The notes under the pieces are model-generated. The model was given only the letters and a program-made list of their open reading frames with translations. It made no database searches and had not been told where the DNA came from. A stretch of 64,000 nucleotides of DNA, from NCBI RefSeq assembly GCF_003664255.1, contig NZ_RCCV01000001.1, forward strand, positions 3,658,001 through 3,722,000, written 5' to 3'. Both the position numbers and the translations under genes were made by a program. Positions within the stretch are counted from its first letter, which is position 1; each line of letters opens with the position of its first letter. Shown here piece by piece: positions 1 through 9,400 of this stretch. This DNA comes from Micromonospora sp. M71_S20 (GTDB lineage Bacteria; Actinomycetota; Actinomycetes; Mycobacteriales; Micromonosporaceae).

Positions 1-2
1 TC

Positions 3-1331
3 CCGTTTCCCGACGAAGCGACCAGGAAGGCACTCGATCTCGGCCGGCGCGAGGTGTTCCAGACCTACCGGGTGCTGATGGCCTGCGAACTGCAGCGGCT
101 GCGCCCCGTCGTACGGGCGCTGCCGGCGGGGCTGCGCCGGGACCGGTTGACCGCCCGGCTCGACAAGGTCGCCGCCCTGGCCGTCGGGACCTGGCTGCAG
201 CAGATCTCGGAACGCGGCGCGACGATGCACCAGGCGGCCACCCTGTTCAAGGAGGTGCAGGACTCTCTCGACGGGGTCGTGCCCTCCGTCGTCGGCAATC
301 CCCACCTCACCGCCGCTCTGGACGAACTGAAGACCAGGATCGTCGACGTCATGAACGACGACAGGAGTCCCACGCACGTCGCCGTCAACACCGCGTTCGC
401 GCGTCTGTTCGGGTCCACCTCATCGGTGGCCAAGGCGCGTTTCGCGCAGACGGTCACGGCCCTGCGGGCGCTGCTCACGCGCACCGACGGCCGACGGTCG
501 GGATTCGTGTGCAACCTGTCGCTGCCCGACGGGATGGGCGCGCTGGCCAGCGGTCAGGGCGACACCGCCATCATCAACGTGGGTCGCTCCGCGCTCGACG
601 GGACGATGCACCTGTGGGAGCTCGCCGCCACGCTCGTGCACGAGGGTACGCACATCCTGGCGGACAACCCGACGGTCGACATCGTCTACCGCCACCGCAA
701 CGCCGCCTACTACCTGCAGGGCCAGATCGCCCTGCAGAACGCCGCCAACTTCGAGCAGACCGTCTACGAGGCGTTGGGCCAGGGTGGCCCGTTCCCCACC
801 GACGCCGAGGTGGCCGCCATGCGGGGCCGCAGTGCGCCCCGGACGGACTCGCTGCACACCGTGCTCGCGTCCCGCATCACCCGTGCGTGGGTGCGCACCT
901 ACGACTTCACCTGCCTCGACTTCACCAGGACCGACCTGCCCAAGCCGGTCGCTCTCGTGCTCACCGACCTGCCGCAGGACCGGGCGTACGCGCCGTTGAC
1001 CAAGGCGTACATGGAGGCACTGCACGCGGCGATGCTGGCGCTGATGCGGGCGGAGGAGCGGCTGGTGGTGCGGGCCGAGCCGAAGATGCTGAACCACTCG
1101 ACGGTGATCAACTCGGACGGCACCATCCGGTTCACCATCAACTCCGACCTTGCCGCTCAGACTCCCGTGGCCCAGCTCCTGCACTGGATGCTCGACGAGC
1201 TCGTCGCCGAGGCGAAGTGCCAGATCCCCAAGGACACGGCGCAACTGCTGGCCCTGATCCTGGGCATCGAGAAGTTCGACCGGGACAACGTGCACGACGT
1301 GCTGAACGACTTCTACGGCTCCTTCCACTGA
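3..1331 (+). CDS. HEXXH-motif protein, putative zinc metallopeptidase (5' partial)
   Basis: The reading frame is open to the left edge of the window (PFPDEATRKALDLGRRE before the first possible GTG at 54), so the true start is probably outside. About 425 residues follow that GTG. The clear motif is LVHEGTH, an HEXXH zinc-binding site with its first His at residue 196 counted from the GTG. About 35 residues later comes NFEQTVYEAL, whose Glu could be the third ligand, as in gluzincins. I see no signal peptide or membrane segment in the visible part, so a cytoplasmic or non-classically exported protein is possible. The family is not recognised. Peptidase activity is inferred from the motif alone. 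Two hairpins follow the stop. Confidence 0.6.
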   Translation, partial: PFPDEATRKALDLGRREVFQTYRVLMACELQRLRPVVRALPAGLRRDRLTARLDKVAALAVGTWLQQISERGATMHQAATLFKEVQDSLDGVVPSVVGNPHLTAALDELKTRIVDVMNDDRSPTHVAVNTAFARLFGSTSSVAKARFAQTVTALRALLTRTDGRRSGFVCNLSLPDGMGALASGQGDTAIINVGRSALDGTMHLWELAATLVHEGTHILADNPTVDIVYRHRNAAYYLQGQIALQNAANFEQTVYEALGQGGPFPTDAEVAAMRGRSAPRTDSLHTVLASRITRAWVRTYDFTCLDFTRTDLPKPVALVLTDLPQDRAYAPLTKAYMEALHAAMLALMRAEERLVVRAEPKMLNHSTVINSDGTIRFTINSDLAAQTPVAQLLHWMLDELVAEAKCQIPKDTAQLLALILGIEKFDRDNVHDVLNDFYGSFH

Positions 1332-1370
1332 GCGGCGGCCGCCGAGCGCCGCCGCCCAGGCGATGCCTGG
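1332..1370 (+). terminator. tandem hairpins after the HEXXH gene
   Basis: Immediately after the stop, GCGGCGGC (1332-1339) pairs with GCCGCCGC (1348-1355). Next, CCAGGC (1356-1361) pairs with GCCTGG (1365-1370) around a 3-nt loop. There is no T-tract, which is usual for actinobacterial terminators. Confidence 0.45.
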
Positions 1371-1464
1371 CGGTGCTCGACTCGATGCCGCCCCCCGTGA
1401 CGCCGGGGACGTACCCATCGACCACAATCGGAGGCCGTCAGCGTCCACAGTCGAAAGGACCCGA

Positions 1465-1761
1465 GTGAAGCGCCGCCTTCTGCACGCCCTGACGGTCGCG
1501 ACCGTCGTCTTCTCCGGTACGGCCGTGGTGGCCGCGCCGGCCTCGGCGAGCGACGCGTGGGGCATCGTCTGCAACCTCCGGCAGAACACCTGGCTGCGCG
1601 CCGAGCCGCACGGCCACGTGCTGCTCACCCTGACTGCCGGGCGCGGGTTCCGCTGGCACGGTCAGGTCTCGGCCGTCGACGACGACGTCTGGATCTACGG
1701 CCACGGCGCCGAGCACCCGTCCGTGGACGGTTGGGTCCCGGCCGGCAACACCACCTGCTGA
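1465..1761 (+). CDS. small secreted SH3-like protein
   Basis: A 98-residue protein starting at a GTG preceded by GAAAGGA 5 nt upstream. The N-terminus is a Sec signal peptide: MKRR, then a hydrophobic stretch (LLHALTVATVVFSGTAVV), then a probable AXA cleavage site (APASAS). The mature part of about 70 residues contains NTWLRAEP and ends with DGWVPAGNTTC, the spacing expected of a bacterial SH3 (SH3b) fold, where an L-R-x-x-P strand and a final GWV strand are typical. It has two Cys, one near each end of the mature chain, which could form a disulfide. It is probably extracellular. Its ligand is unknown. It stands alone between two hairpins. Confidence 0.75.
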   Translation: MKRRLLHALTVATVVFSGTAVVAAPASASDAWGIVCNLRQNTWLRAEPHGHVLLTLTAGRGFRWHGQVSAVDDDVWIYGHGAEHPSVDGWVPAGNTTC

Positions 1762-1813
1762 GCCGGCACGTGAGCAGGGGCGGCCGCCGCGCGCTGCCGT
1801 CCCGTCGCAGGGC

Positions 1814-1852
1814 GACGGCCGGGATCCGCTGACCACGCCCATCCCGGCCGTC
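1814..1852 (+). terminator. 12-bp stem terminator after the secreted protein
   Basis: GACGGCCGGGAT (1814-1825) pairs perfectly with ATCCCGGCCGTC (1841-1852) around a 15-nt loop, about 50 nt after the stop of the secreted-protein gene. Confidence 0.55.
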
Positions 1853-1975
1853 CCGCCGAGCCTGGACACCGAACGCCACCGCGGCGCCGACCCGATCGGG
1901 GGCGGCGCCGCGGGTGGTTCCGGCGCAGCCCGCTTCGGCACGCCACCGGCGGAGGTTCCGGTGCGAAAGTAAGGC

Positions 1976-3309
1976 ATGACAAGGCAGAGCGACGGTTACG
2001 TGATCCGGGCCGGCCGACCCTCCGACGCACCCGAACTCGCCGCCCTGCACGCGTCGGTCCAGCTGCAGTGGGTGACCGGCGGGAAGCCGCACCCCGGCAT
2101 CGCCGCCTGGGTCGAGAGCCTGCTGACCGACCATCCCTCGGTCGTGCCCGACGACTTCCTGGTGGCCGTGGACCTGGTGACCGGCCGCCCGGCGGCGAGC
2201 CTCGTGGGCCTCCGACAGGACTGGAGCGTGGCCGGGGTGCGCCTGCCGGTGGCCCAGGTCGAGCTGGTCAGTACGGCGCCGGAGCACCGCGGTAACCGGC
2301 TCACCGAGCGGCTGTTCGCCGCGCTGCACGAGCGGTACGCGTCCCGCGGCGTGCCCGTCGAGGTCATCGAGGGGATCCCCTACTTCTACCGGCGGCTCGG
2401 CTATGACTACGCCCTCGCCAGCGGCGGCGCGCCGGCGGTGCCCGCCGCCGCACTGCCGGCCACTGGTCGGGCCGGGCCGGACGACCTCTCCGACGGCCTG
2501 ACGCTGCGCTCGGCGACCGCCGCGGACGCGAGTGCCCTCGCCGACATCGACCGGCGGCTCGGTGACGGCGACGCCTGGTCTGCCCGAGGGACGCGGGGGT
2601 GTGGCGGTACGAGATCGCCGGACGCCGTCAGGCGGACCTCGCCCGGCGCGTCGTCGCCGTCCTGGTGCGGGGCGCCGAAGTCCGTGGATACCTGGTGCAC
2701 GGTGCCCGGCTCAACGCCGCCGGCGAGCTGGCCGTGTTCGCGGCGGCCTGTACGCGTACCGCCGACTGGACGCAGGCCGCCGTGGCCATGCACGCGTACC
2801 TGGCCCGGATCGGTCGAGGGTACGAGGCGGCGGCGGGTCGACCGTTCGTCGCGGTCAGCCCCGCGCTCGACCACGGGCACCCGCTGGCGCGCCTCGGCCC
2901 GCCGGGCGTACCGAGGCGGCCCAGAGGCTGGTACGTCCGCACCGGCGATCCGGTCGACCTGCTCGCCCGGTTGGTACCGCTGCTGCGGGCCCGTTGGCGC
3001 GCGGCCGACCTGCGGTGGCGTGAGGCGACACTGACCATCGACATGTACGGCCGCGCCGCCCGGCTGATGTTCACCGACGGCGAGCTGACGGCGGTGACGG
3101 CAGTGCGCGGCACGGTCGGCCCGGCCACCGACCCGGCGACCCACGCCGCCGTCCCGCCGGGCGCTCTGCTCCAGCTCGCCCTCGGCAACCGCACCCTGCC
3201 CGAGGTGCTGGACGCCTGGCCGGACTGCCTGCTGCGGGACCGCCTCACCGAGCACTTCCTGACGGTGGCGTTCCCTCGGGTGCCGGTCCGCGTCTGGCCC
3301 CGCAACTGA
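1976..3309 (+). pseudogene. Eis-like GNAT N-acetyltransferase, frameshifted
   Basis: Two overlapping frames together encode one acetyltransferase of about 440 residues. The first (ATG 1976, preceded by GGTGCGAAAGTAAGGC) contains a GNAT domain with the acetyl-CoA loop region VSTAPEHRGNRLTERL and continues to DRRLGDGDAW near 2578. From there the homologous sequence continues one frame over as CPRDAGVWRYEIAGRR and runs to the stop at 3309. The C-terminal part (LTIDMYGRAARLMFTDGELT, then a run ending VRVWPRN) looks like the SCP2-like domain that ends Eis-type GNATs. Restoring the frame requires one missing base near 2573-2582. This may be a real mutation or a sequencing error; if it is an error, the gene is intact. 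The substrate cannot be told from sequence. Confidence 0.7.
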
Positions 3310-3401
3310 GCAGGGCGCGGTTGCCGCCGTACCGGAGGTCGCGGCTGTGCTGACACCTGCCGCCGACCTTCCGGACGCCCGGGCCGTCGGGGCCGGGGTG
3401 G

Positions 3402-4124
3402 CTACCGGGGCGGTAACACGCAGAACTCGTTGCCGTCCGGGTCGGCCATGACCACCCAGCCGACCTCGCCCTGGCCGATGTCGATCCGGGTGGCCCCCAG
3501 GGAGAGCAGCCGGTCGACCTCCGTCTGCTGATCGCCGTCAGCAGGCGGGGCGAGGTCGAAGTGCAGGCGTTGCTTGCCGGTCTTCGGATTCAGCGGTGGG
3601 CCACCCCACGTGATCTTCGGGCCGCCCAGCGGTGAGCGGATCGCGGTCTCCTGGTCCTGGTCCCAGACCAGCGGCCAGCCCAGCGCTTCGCTCCAGAAGT
3701 ACCCGACCTCCTGCGAGCCGTCGCAGGCCAGCGCCCCGACGAATCCGCAGTCGGCAAGGAAGTTGTTGCCCGGCTCGATGACGCAGAACTCGTTGCCTTC
3801 GGGGTCGGCGAGCACCACGTGACCCTCTTCGGGGCGCTGACCGACGTCGATGTGCCGTGCGCCGAGTTCCACCGCCCTGGCCACCGTCTGCTGCTGGTCC
3901 TCGAGGGATGCGCTCGTCAGGTCGAAGTGCATCGGGTTCGGGCCGACCTTCGGCCGCTCGGTCGGAAGGAAACGGAGCCGGAACCCGGTGTCGTCACTGG
4001 GCAGCAGCGCGACACCGTCGGGTGGTTCGTCGGCCATGTCCCAGCCCAGGACCCCGGACCAGAACCGGGCGAGGCGCGGAGGGTGGTTCGCATCGAAGCT
4101 GAGCGCGAACAGTTGACACGTCAT
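3402..4124 (-). CDS. VOC-family protein with two glyoxalase-like domains
   Basis: A 240-residue protein made of two repeats of the vicinal-oxygen-chelate fold. Each repeat ends in the same signature, LADPEGNEFCV (first) and MADPDGNEFCV (second). The first starts MTCQLFALSFDANHPPRLARFW and the second FVGALACDGSQEVGYFW. The His and Glu positions in MHFDL and LHFDL resemble metal- or substrate-binding positions of the family. I chose the ATG at 4124 because similarity begins there; the frame extends to 4256, but that extension is low-complexity. This type is common in actinobacteria, and most members have no proven substrate. It is probably cytoplasmic and transcribed alone. Confidence 0.85.
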   Translation of the reverse strand: MTCQLFALSFDANHPPRLARFWSGVLGWDMADEPPDGVALLPSDDTGFRLRFLPTERPKVGPNPMHFDLTSASLEDQQQTVARAVELGARHIDVGQRPEEGHVVLADPEGNEFCVIEPGNNFLADCGFVGALACDGSQEVGYFWSEALGWPLVWDQDQETAIRSPLGGPKITWGGPPLNPKTGKQRLHFDLAPPADGDQQTEVDRLLSLGATRIDIGQGEVGWVVMADPDGNEFCVLPPR

Positions 4125-4200
4125 ATTCTGCGCATCTCCGATCGGCGGTGTGACCGCTGTCGACAGGACGCCTTGCCGGCGCGTAGGTCGGGAGCCTAAG

Positions 4201-4250
4201 GGCGGGCCGGCGGCGTCCGCAGCCGAGTATTCGACGCCGCCGGGCCCGCC
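4201..4250 (-). terminator. 17-bp bulged stem, terminator of the NTF2-like gene
   Basis: GGCGGGC and CGGCGGCGTC (4201-4217) pair with GACGCCGCCG (4233-4242) and GCCCGCC (4244-4250), leaving one bulged G and a 15-nt loop. It lies just downstream of the leftward NTF2-like gene. Confidence 0.55.
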
Positions 4251-4284
4251 GGTCACCTCGCCGCCGTCGGCGAATGGCGCCGAT

Positions 4285-4695
4285 TCACGAGGATGACGGG
4301 ACCTGCTGCCAGAGCGGGGAGATCCGGGCCCGCGCGAATCGCCAGCCGGTCGGCGTACGTGCGGCGGTGTAGTGGGCCTGGACGCCGGCGGTCCGGTGCG
4401 GCGCCGCGCCCCGGTGGAAGAAGTACACGAGCTGATGGGTGCCGACCTCGGCGTGGTCGCCGTCGAGATCCACCACCACGTCGGTGTTGAAGTGCTGGGT
4501 CAACTCCTCCTCCGGGCTGGTCCGCCGCACGACGTCGACGATTTCGTCGATGCCGCGCAGGGCCCCGCGCGGGCTGCTGGTCTCGGCGTCCGGGGCGTAG
4601 ACGGCCCGCAGGTCCTCGAAGCGCCGCTCGTCCAGCGCCCGCGCGAGTCTGGCGACCAGTTCGGCGATCTCGACGCGGTCGGTCACGTGTGACAT
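4285..4695 (-). CDS. SnoaL/NTF2-like protein
   Basis: A 136-residue protein starting at ATG 4695, with GGAGG 6 nt upstream. The pattern is that of the SnoaL/NTF2 cone fold: an N-terminal helix (EIAELVARLARALDERRFEDLRAVYAPDAE), then GIDEIVDVVRR, then strands containing QHFNTDVVVDLDGDHAEVGTHQLVYFF, ending GWRFARARISPLWQQ. The family includes small hydrolases, isomerases and binding proteins, so the reaction is not determined. The gene is divergent from a marR-type regulator, with two copies of a 17-bp palindrome between them, so it is probably the regulator's target. Confidence 0.8.
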   Translation of the reverse strand: MSHVTDRVEIAELVARLARALDERRFEDLRAVYAPDAETSSPRGALRGIDEIVDVVRRTSPEEELTQHFNTDVVVDLDGDHAEVGTHQLVYFFHRGAAPHRTAGVQAHYTAARTPTGWRFARARISPLWQQVPSSS

Positions 4696-4710
4696 CTCGA
4701 TCCTCCATAT

Positions 4711-4755
4711 CGTTGGCGCGACCAACGGTAAGGCAGATCGTTGGCGCCACCAACG
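4711..4755. promoter_or_regulatory. two tandem palindromic operators for the MarR regulator
   Basis: Two 17-bp sites, CGTTGG-N5-CCAACG at 4711-4727 and at 4739-4755, are perfect in both arms and 28 bp apart centre to centre. They occupy the whole gap between the divergent NTF2-like and MarR genes. The spacing puts both dimers within one helical turn of the same DNA face. The second site overlaps a likely -35 region of the marR promoter. Confidence 0.8.
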
Positions 4756-4761
4756 TCCTGT

Positions 4762-4767
4762 TAGCAT
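4762..4767 (+). promoter_or_regulatory. -10 element (TAGCAT) of a probably leaderless marR transcript
   Basis: TAGCAT lies 8 nt before the GTG start at 4776, with TTGGCG at 4741 upstream and no Shine-Dalgarno sequence. Transcription would start at or next to the start codon. Confidence 0.45.
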
Positions 4768-4775
4768 GGTCACCC

Positions 4776-5225
4776 GTGGAACCGACACCGGACCGTCTCG
4801 CCACGAAGGCGAGCTGGCTCATCACCCAGACGGCCGTGCACGCGAGGCGGTTCGTCTCCCAGGGGTTCGCCGCCGCCGGCGCGCGGGGCTACCACTACCG
4901 GGTGCTCGCCGCGTTGCGGGAGTTCGGCCCCGCGAGCCAGGCGGAGCTGGGGCGGCGCTGCCGCATGGACCGCAGCGACGTCGTCGCGGCCGCGACCGAG
5001 CTGGAGGGGGAGGGCTTCGTCGGGCGCAGCGCCGACCCGACGGACCGCCGACGCAACATCGTCACCCTCACCGAGGCGGGCGTCCGGCAGCTCCGGCGGC
5101 TGGACCGCGCGCTCGACGACGTGCAGGAGGAGCTGCTCGCCCCGCTGTCGGCCAGCGAGCGGCAGGCCCTGGTCGCGTTGCTCGGCAAGGTGCTCGACCA
5201 TCACGGCGGCGCACCGACATCGTGA
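4776..5225 (+). CDS. MarR-family transcriptional regulator
   Basis: A 149-residue protein (GTG start; product begins MEPTPDRLATKASWLITQT). The winged-helix region is PASQAELGRRCRMDRSDVVAAATELEGEGFVGRSADPTDRRRNIVTLT. The DPTDRR wing and the following TLTEAG are classic MarR features, and the terminal helices (LDDVQEELLAPLSASERQALVALLGKVL) form the dimer interface. It very probably binds the two CGTTGG-N5-CCAACG palindromes just upstream, repressing itself and the divergent NTF2-like gene. The inducing ligand is unknown. The start was chosen because it fits the family N-terminus and lies at the right distance from a -10 box. Confidence 0.9.
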   Translation: MEPTPDRLATKASWLITQTAVHARRFVSQGFAAAGARGYHYRVLAALREFGPASQAELGRRCRMDRSDVVAAATELEGEGFVGRSADPTDRRRNIVTLTEAGVRQLRRLDRALDDVQEELLAPLSASERQALVALLGKVLDHHGGAPTS

Positions 5226-5584
5226 TCAGCCGCCCGTAGGGCCGCGACGTCGCCCGTTCGACGTCGTCGGTCCGCCACTGCTGAGCCCGTACCGCCATGC
5301 CCACCGCCGGGCCGGGGCCGACTGCGGCCGCCGACGGTCCCGGTGTGACCTAGATCATCAACTGCTCTCCCGCCGGGACCGCGACCGACCGTCCGCAGCG
5401 CGCTCGGACCGGCCGGACCTGCGACTTCCGCGGATCGCGTCCTCTCGTCCCGCCGACGCCGGTTCGGCTGACCGGCCGATGGGTCGCTGTCGTGTCGGTC
5501 ACTACTGTTAGCGTGCCCTCGTTGTCGATCACGGCCGATTCCTCACGAAATCTGGCTGTTCTGCCACTGCGGAGGGTATTCCTG
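5226..5584. other. intergenic region, 359 bp
   Basis: CGACGTCG (5245-5252) pairs with CGACGTCG (5259-5266) around a 6-nt loop, 20 nt after the marR stop, and is a likely terminator. The rest must hold the promoter of the MoxR-cluster genes, but I cannot identify convincing -35 and -10 boxes. Confidence 0.4.
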
Positions 5585-6442
5585 ATGGGCTGGCTACCGG
5601 TGGGGGACTCGTACGAGGTCTCTCTCGTGGACGGAAAGGTGGCGGCCCGGTCCATCGGCCCGCGGGCCGGCGGCCGTCCGCTGAAGACTCTGCCGAAGGC
5701 GCTGCGGGACGACCCGGAGGTCGACCGGCTGCGCCAGCTCGCCCAGTGGCTCGACCGGCACGCCGCGGAGTGCCTGGCCCGGGTCGACGCCTGGGTGGTG
5801 TCCTCGCTGCCGGTGCCGACGGGGCTGCTGGCCCGGGTCTGGCCGGACCCGGCCTGGCAGGACGCGTTGCGCGACCTCGTGGTGCTCGGGGACGACCCGG
5901 CCGCGCCGGGCTTCCTGCGCGACGTCACCGACACCGGCGACCTGCGCGTGGTCAACCTCGACGGGGAGACCGTCCGGCTCTCGCCGGTCAGCGCCACGCT
6001 GCCCCATCCGGTGCGCCTGCCCGAGCTGGCCGACCTGCGCGAGTTCGCCGACGAACTGGACGTCTCCCAGCGGATCGAGCAACTGCACCGGGGCACCTGG
6101 GGCAGACCCGACGACCTGAAACAGCGCGACACGACCATCACCGACTTCCGCGGCACCGCCGTGCCGAACCGGCTCGCCGCCCGGGCCGCCACGCGCGGCT
6201 TCCGGGTCTCCGGCTCGCAGGTCAAGTGCCGGGTCTGGGAGGCCGGCCGCACGGTCGAGGCCGCCCTGTGGTTCGACGAGGACTACTGGGACTCGGAGGC
6301 GACCCTGGGCAACCTCTCCTGGTCGGTGGTGGACGGGCCGACGTTGCGGTTGACCGAGGTCGGGCCGGTGGCCTGGTCGGAAGGAATGCGGATGGCGACG
6401 GCCCTGTCCGGCGCCGTGACCGGAACGGGGAAGAAGGCGTGA
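5585..6442 (+). CDS. DUF4132-like protein of the MoxR/VWA cluster
   Basis: A 285-residue protein starting at ATG 5585 with GGAGGG 8 nt upstream; the frame extends 31 codons further but without a ribosome site. The central part reads FLRDVTDTGDLRVVNLDGETVRL, then LPHPVRLPELADLREFADELDVSQRIEQLHR, then VPNRLAARAATRGFRVSG. This order (a strand, an LxHPVxLPE helix start, a QxxEQLxR motif, then an RGxR motif) matches the DUF4132 domain found at the C-terminus of E. coli YehI, here as a stand-alone protein. The assignment is from remembered family patterns. Function is unknown. It overlaps the next gene by GTGA or lies 5 nt from its ATG, so the two are translated together. Confidence 0.7.
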   Translation: MGWLPVGDSYEVSLVDGKVAARSIGPRAGGRPLKTLPKALRDDPEVDRLRQLAQWLDRHAAECLARVDAWVVSSLPVPTGLLARVWPDPAWQDALRDLVVLGDDPAAPGFLRDVTDTGDLRVVNLDGETVRLSPVSATLPHPVRLPELADLREFADELDVSQRIEQLHRGTWGRPDDLKQRDTTITDFRGTAVPNRLAARAATRGFRVSGSQVKCRVWEAGRTVEAALWFDEDYWDSEATLGNLSWSVVDGPTLRLTEVGPVAWSEGMRMATALSGAVTGTGKKA

Positions 6443-6447
6443 CCGGG

Positions 6448-9400
6448 ATGACGACGACGGCTGACGATGGCGCGGTCGAGAACCTGCTGACCGCCGGCGC
6501 GGTGCTGCCGGCCGACACCGCCGGGGCCGGTGACCGGGCGGTGCCCCTCACCGCCCGCACCTACCGGCACCCGGCCCTCGACGACCGGCCGGTGGTCCGC
6601 CTGGTCGACGCCGCCCTGGGCGAGGGCGAGGACATCGCCGTCGGGTTCCTCGGCCTGTCTCCCGGCGCCGAGCCGGTCGTCGTCGGGCTGGGTCCCCGCC
6701 GACCGCTGGCCTTCCCGGAGTGGGTGCTGGTGCACCACCCGGCGGACGGCCGGCACGCGTTGGCGGTGGTGCCGGAGTTGCAGAAGCTGGCCAAGCAGGT
6801 GCGGTCGCGGCCGAAGGCCGCCCTGGACGGACACCAGAGCATCGCCGACCGGCTCGCCCGTACGCTGCCGCACCTCCTGCCGACGTTCTTCGAGCAGGCG
6901 GCGCGGGTGTTCCTGGCCGCCGGGCAGGACGCGTACGCGACGCAGCTGTTCAACAAGGCGCGCAAGGCGGAGGCGCAGCACGGCCTGCCGGTCGACCTGG
7001 ACCGGCTGGACGAGGTCTACGTGGAGTTCGCCTCGGCCAAGGTGGTGTCCGCGACCGCGTTGGCCGGCTACGCCAAGGAGTTGTCCGCCCAGTTGCCGGC
7101 CGACGAGGCGCTGGAGCGGTTCTGCCGGCTGGCACTGCGGGCCGCGACCGCCGGCGTGGTTCCGTCCACCCAGTCGGCCGCCGTGGTGAACCGGCTGGTC
7201 CGGGCCGCCACCAAGGCCGCCGGCAAGGCCGGGGCCGCCGCCGTCGCCGAGCGTGAGGCGGCCTATCTGACCGAGCTGCTCCGGCTGCCGGTGGCCGCCG
7301 AGGCGCCGGCCGGCTGGTGGAAGGCGCACCTGCCGGCGCTGACGGCGCTGGCCGGTCGCGACCCGGCGATCCGCGGCAGCCTGCTCGACCTGATGCCCGC
7401 CGGCCGGGACGACCTGGTCACCTGGCTGGCCCTGCTGACCGACACCGGTGCGCTCGCGGGGCTGTCCGACCCGGACGTGCCGGACCCGGCCCGCCCGCAG
7501 GACGGCTCCGTCGGCTGGCTGCGCCGCTTCGTGAGCCGGGTCAACTCCGGCCACCAACGCCGTCGGCTGCCGCAGCTGTACCCGCTCGTCGAGCGGATGG
7601 CCGACCGGCTGCGCGTCGAGCTGGCCGACAGCGGCGAGACCCTCGGGGCCGACGGGGACCTGGAACTGCTCGACCTGCTGCTCGCCCTCGACCTGCCGGT
7701 GGCCGCGCCGAAGGAGCACGAGGCCCTGGACCTGGCGAGCTGGGTCACGCGTGGGGGAGAGCGCGACCTGCTCGCCGTCGCCGGCGACGACCGGTTCACC
7801 GGTGCCCTGCGCCGGGGCCTCGACCAGCTCGACGACCAGCAGGCCGCCCTGCGCCGGATGGTCGAGACGCCGGGCATCCGGCCGATGCTGATCGACTGGC
7901 TGCGGGCCCGCATCCGCGACCGGTTCGCCGCCGGCCTGCCGTACCTGCCGGCGTCGGTGGACTGGCTGGGCAGGCTCCCGGTCGAGGCGCTGCGCCTGGT
8001 GTCCGACGAGCTTGACGGAACCGGTGAGCCCGGTCGGGGCGGCGACGTCGGGCAGGCCCTCGGCGTCGACCTCGCCGAGCGCGTCGCCCGCAGCCTGCGC
8101 GGCGGGATCCTCGACGAGTTGGGCTGGCCGGACTGGGAACTGGCCTGGCAGGAGGTGACCGGCGGCGACCGTCGGATCGAGGTGGTCCGGCAGGAAGCCT
8201 GGCCGTACGTGATCCTGGGCGGGCCGACCACGGTGCGCGTGATCGGCGCCGAGGGCATCGTGCTCCGCCACGACCTGCGCATCCCGGCCGGCGACATGTG
8301 GGGTCAACCCGGCTACCACTACGTCGACGGTCAACTGCTTGTCTACTGGCGTTCCAAGGCGCTCGACTACGACCTGCGGGGCTACTGGCACTCGTCGCCG
8401 GGCGAACCGCAGCTCATCCAGGGCCGTCACCACGGCAAGCAGCCGCGCGGGAAGCAGATCACCCTGCCGCTGGCCGGCGGCGGGCGGACCACCGGCGACG
8501 GCGTGCTGCACGCCGGTGACACGGCCGTCCCGTCCGAGCTGCCGGTCATCACCGACGGCACCTCGCACTGGGTGTACCGGCACAGCGAGGAGGACGACGC
8601 CTACGGCTGGCGCGAGTACGACCCGGTCGCCAACACCCACGGCCGGCGCGGCCTGCCCCGGTTCCTGGCCGACCTCCCGGTCGACGGAAGCCACCTCCGG
8701 GAGTCGGCCAGCTGGCTGCGGCCGGCCCTGTCCGACCGGGCCACCCCGGCCGCCGTCCCGGTGGACGGGCTGCTCGGCTGGCGGGTGGTCACGCTGCCGG
8801 ACGGCTCGGTACGCGGTGAGGACCTGGCCGGTCGTACCGTCACCGTGGCCGCCGGCCAGGAACCGATTGCGGCGCTGGTGCTGCCCGGCGACGACCGGCC
8901 GCGTGCCGTGCTCCATGGTCCCGTCCTGGTCGACCCGGACGGGATGGTGTCGGCCGCCGCCGGACCGCCGTCCAGCCGGGACTACAGCCCCGGCGCGGTT
9001 CCGCTGCCGGCACGGCAGTTCCTCGGCAACATGCTGCCCCGCGACCCGGCCGGCTCCACCGCCCTGCGCCGGATGGACCGGGAGACCGCCGCCGCGCTGC
9101 TGAAGGCCGCCCTCGACGAGCGCCGCGCCGCCCTGGCCGAAGAGGCCGCGCGGGCCGCAGCCCGCGCGGCGCGATCCGGGTTGACCGCGGCCACGCAGGC
9201 CGTCACCGGCCTTCCCGTCGCGGTTCCGGCGACCATGGTTGGCGGCGCCGGCTCCGGGCCCGCCACCACCGGCGCGACCGCTGACGAGGACGACACGGAC
9301 GCGCTGGTCGAGCTGGTCCGCTCGACGCTGCCGGCCGTCAGCCACGACGCCGTGCTGACGGGGGTGGCCGGGGTGCTGCGGCTGGCCGCCCGGGTGCGCA

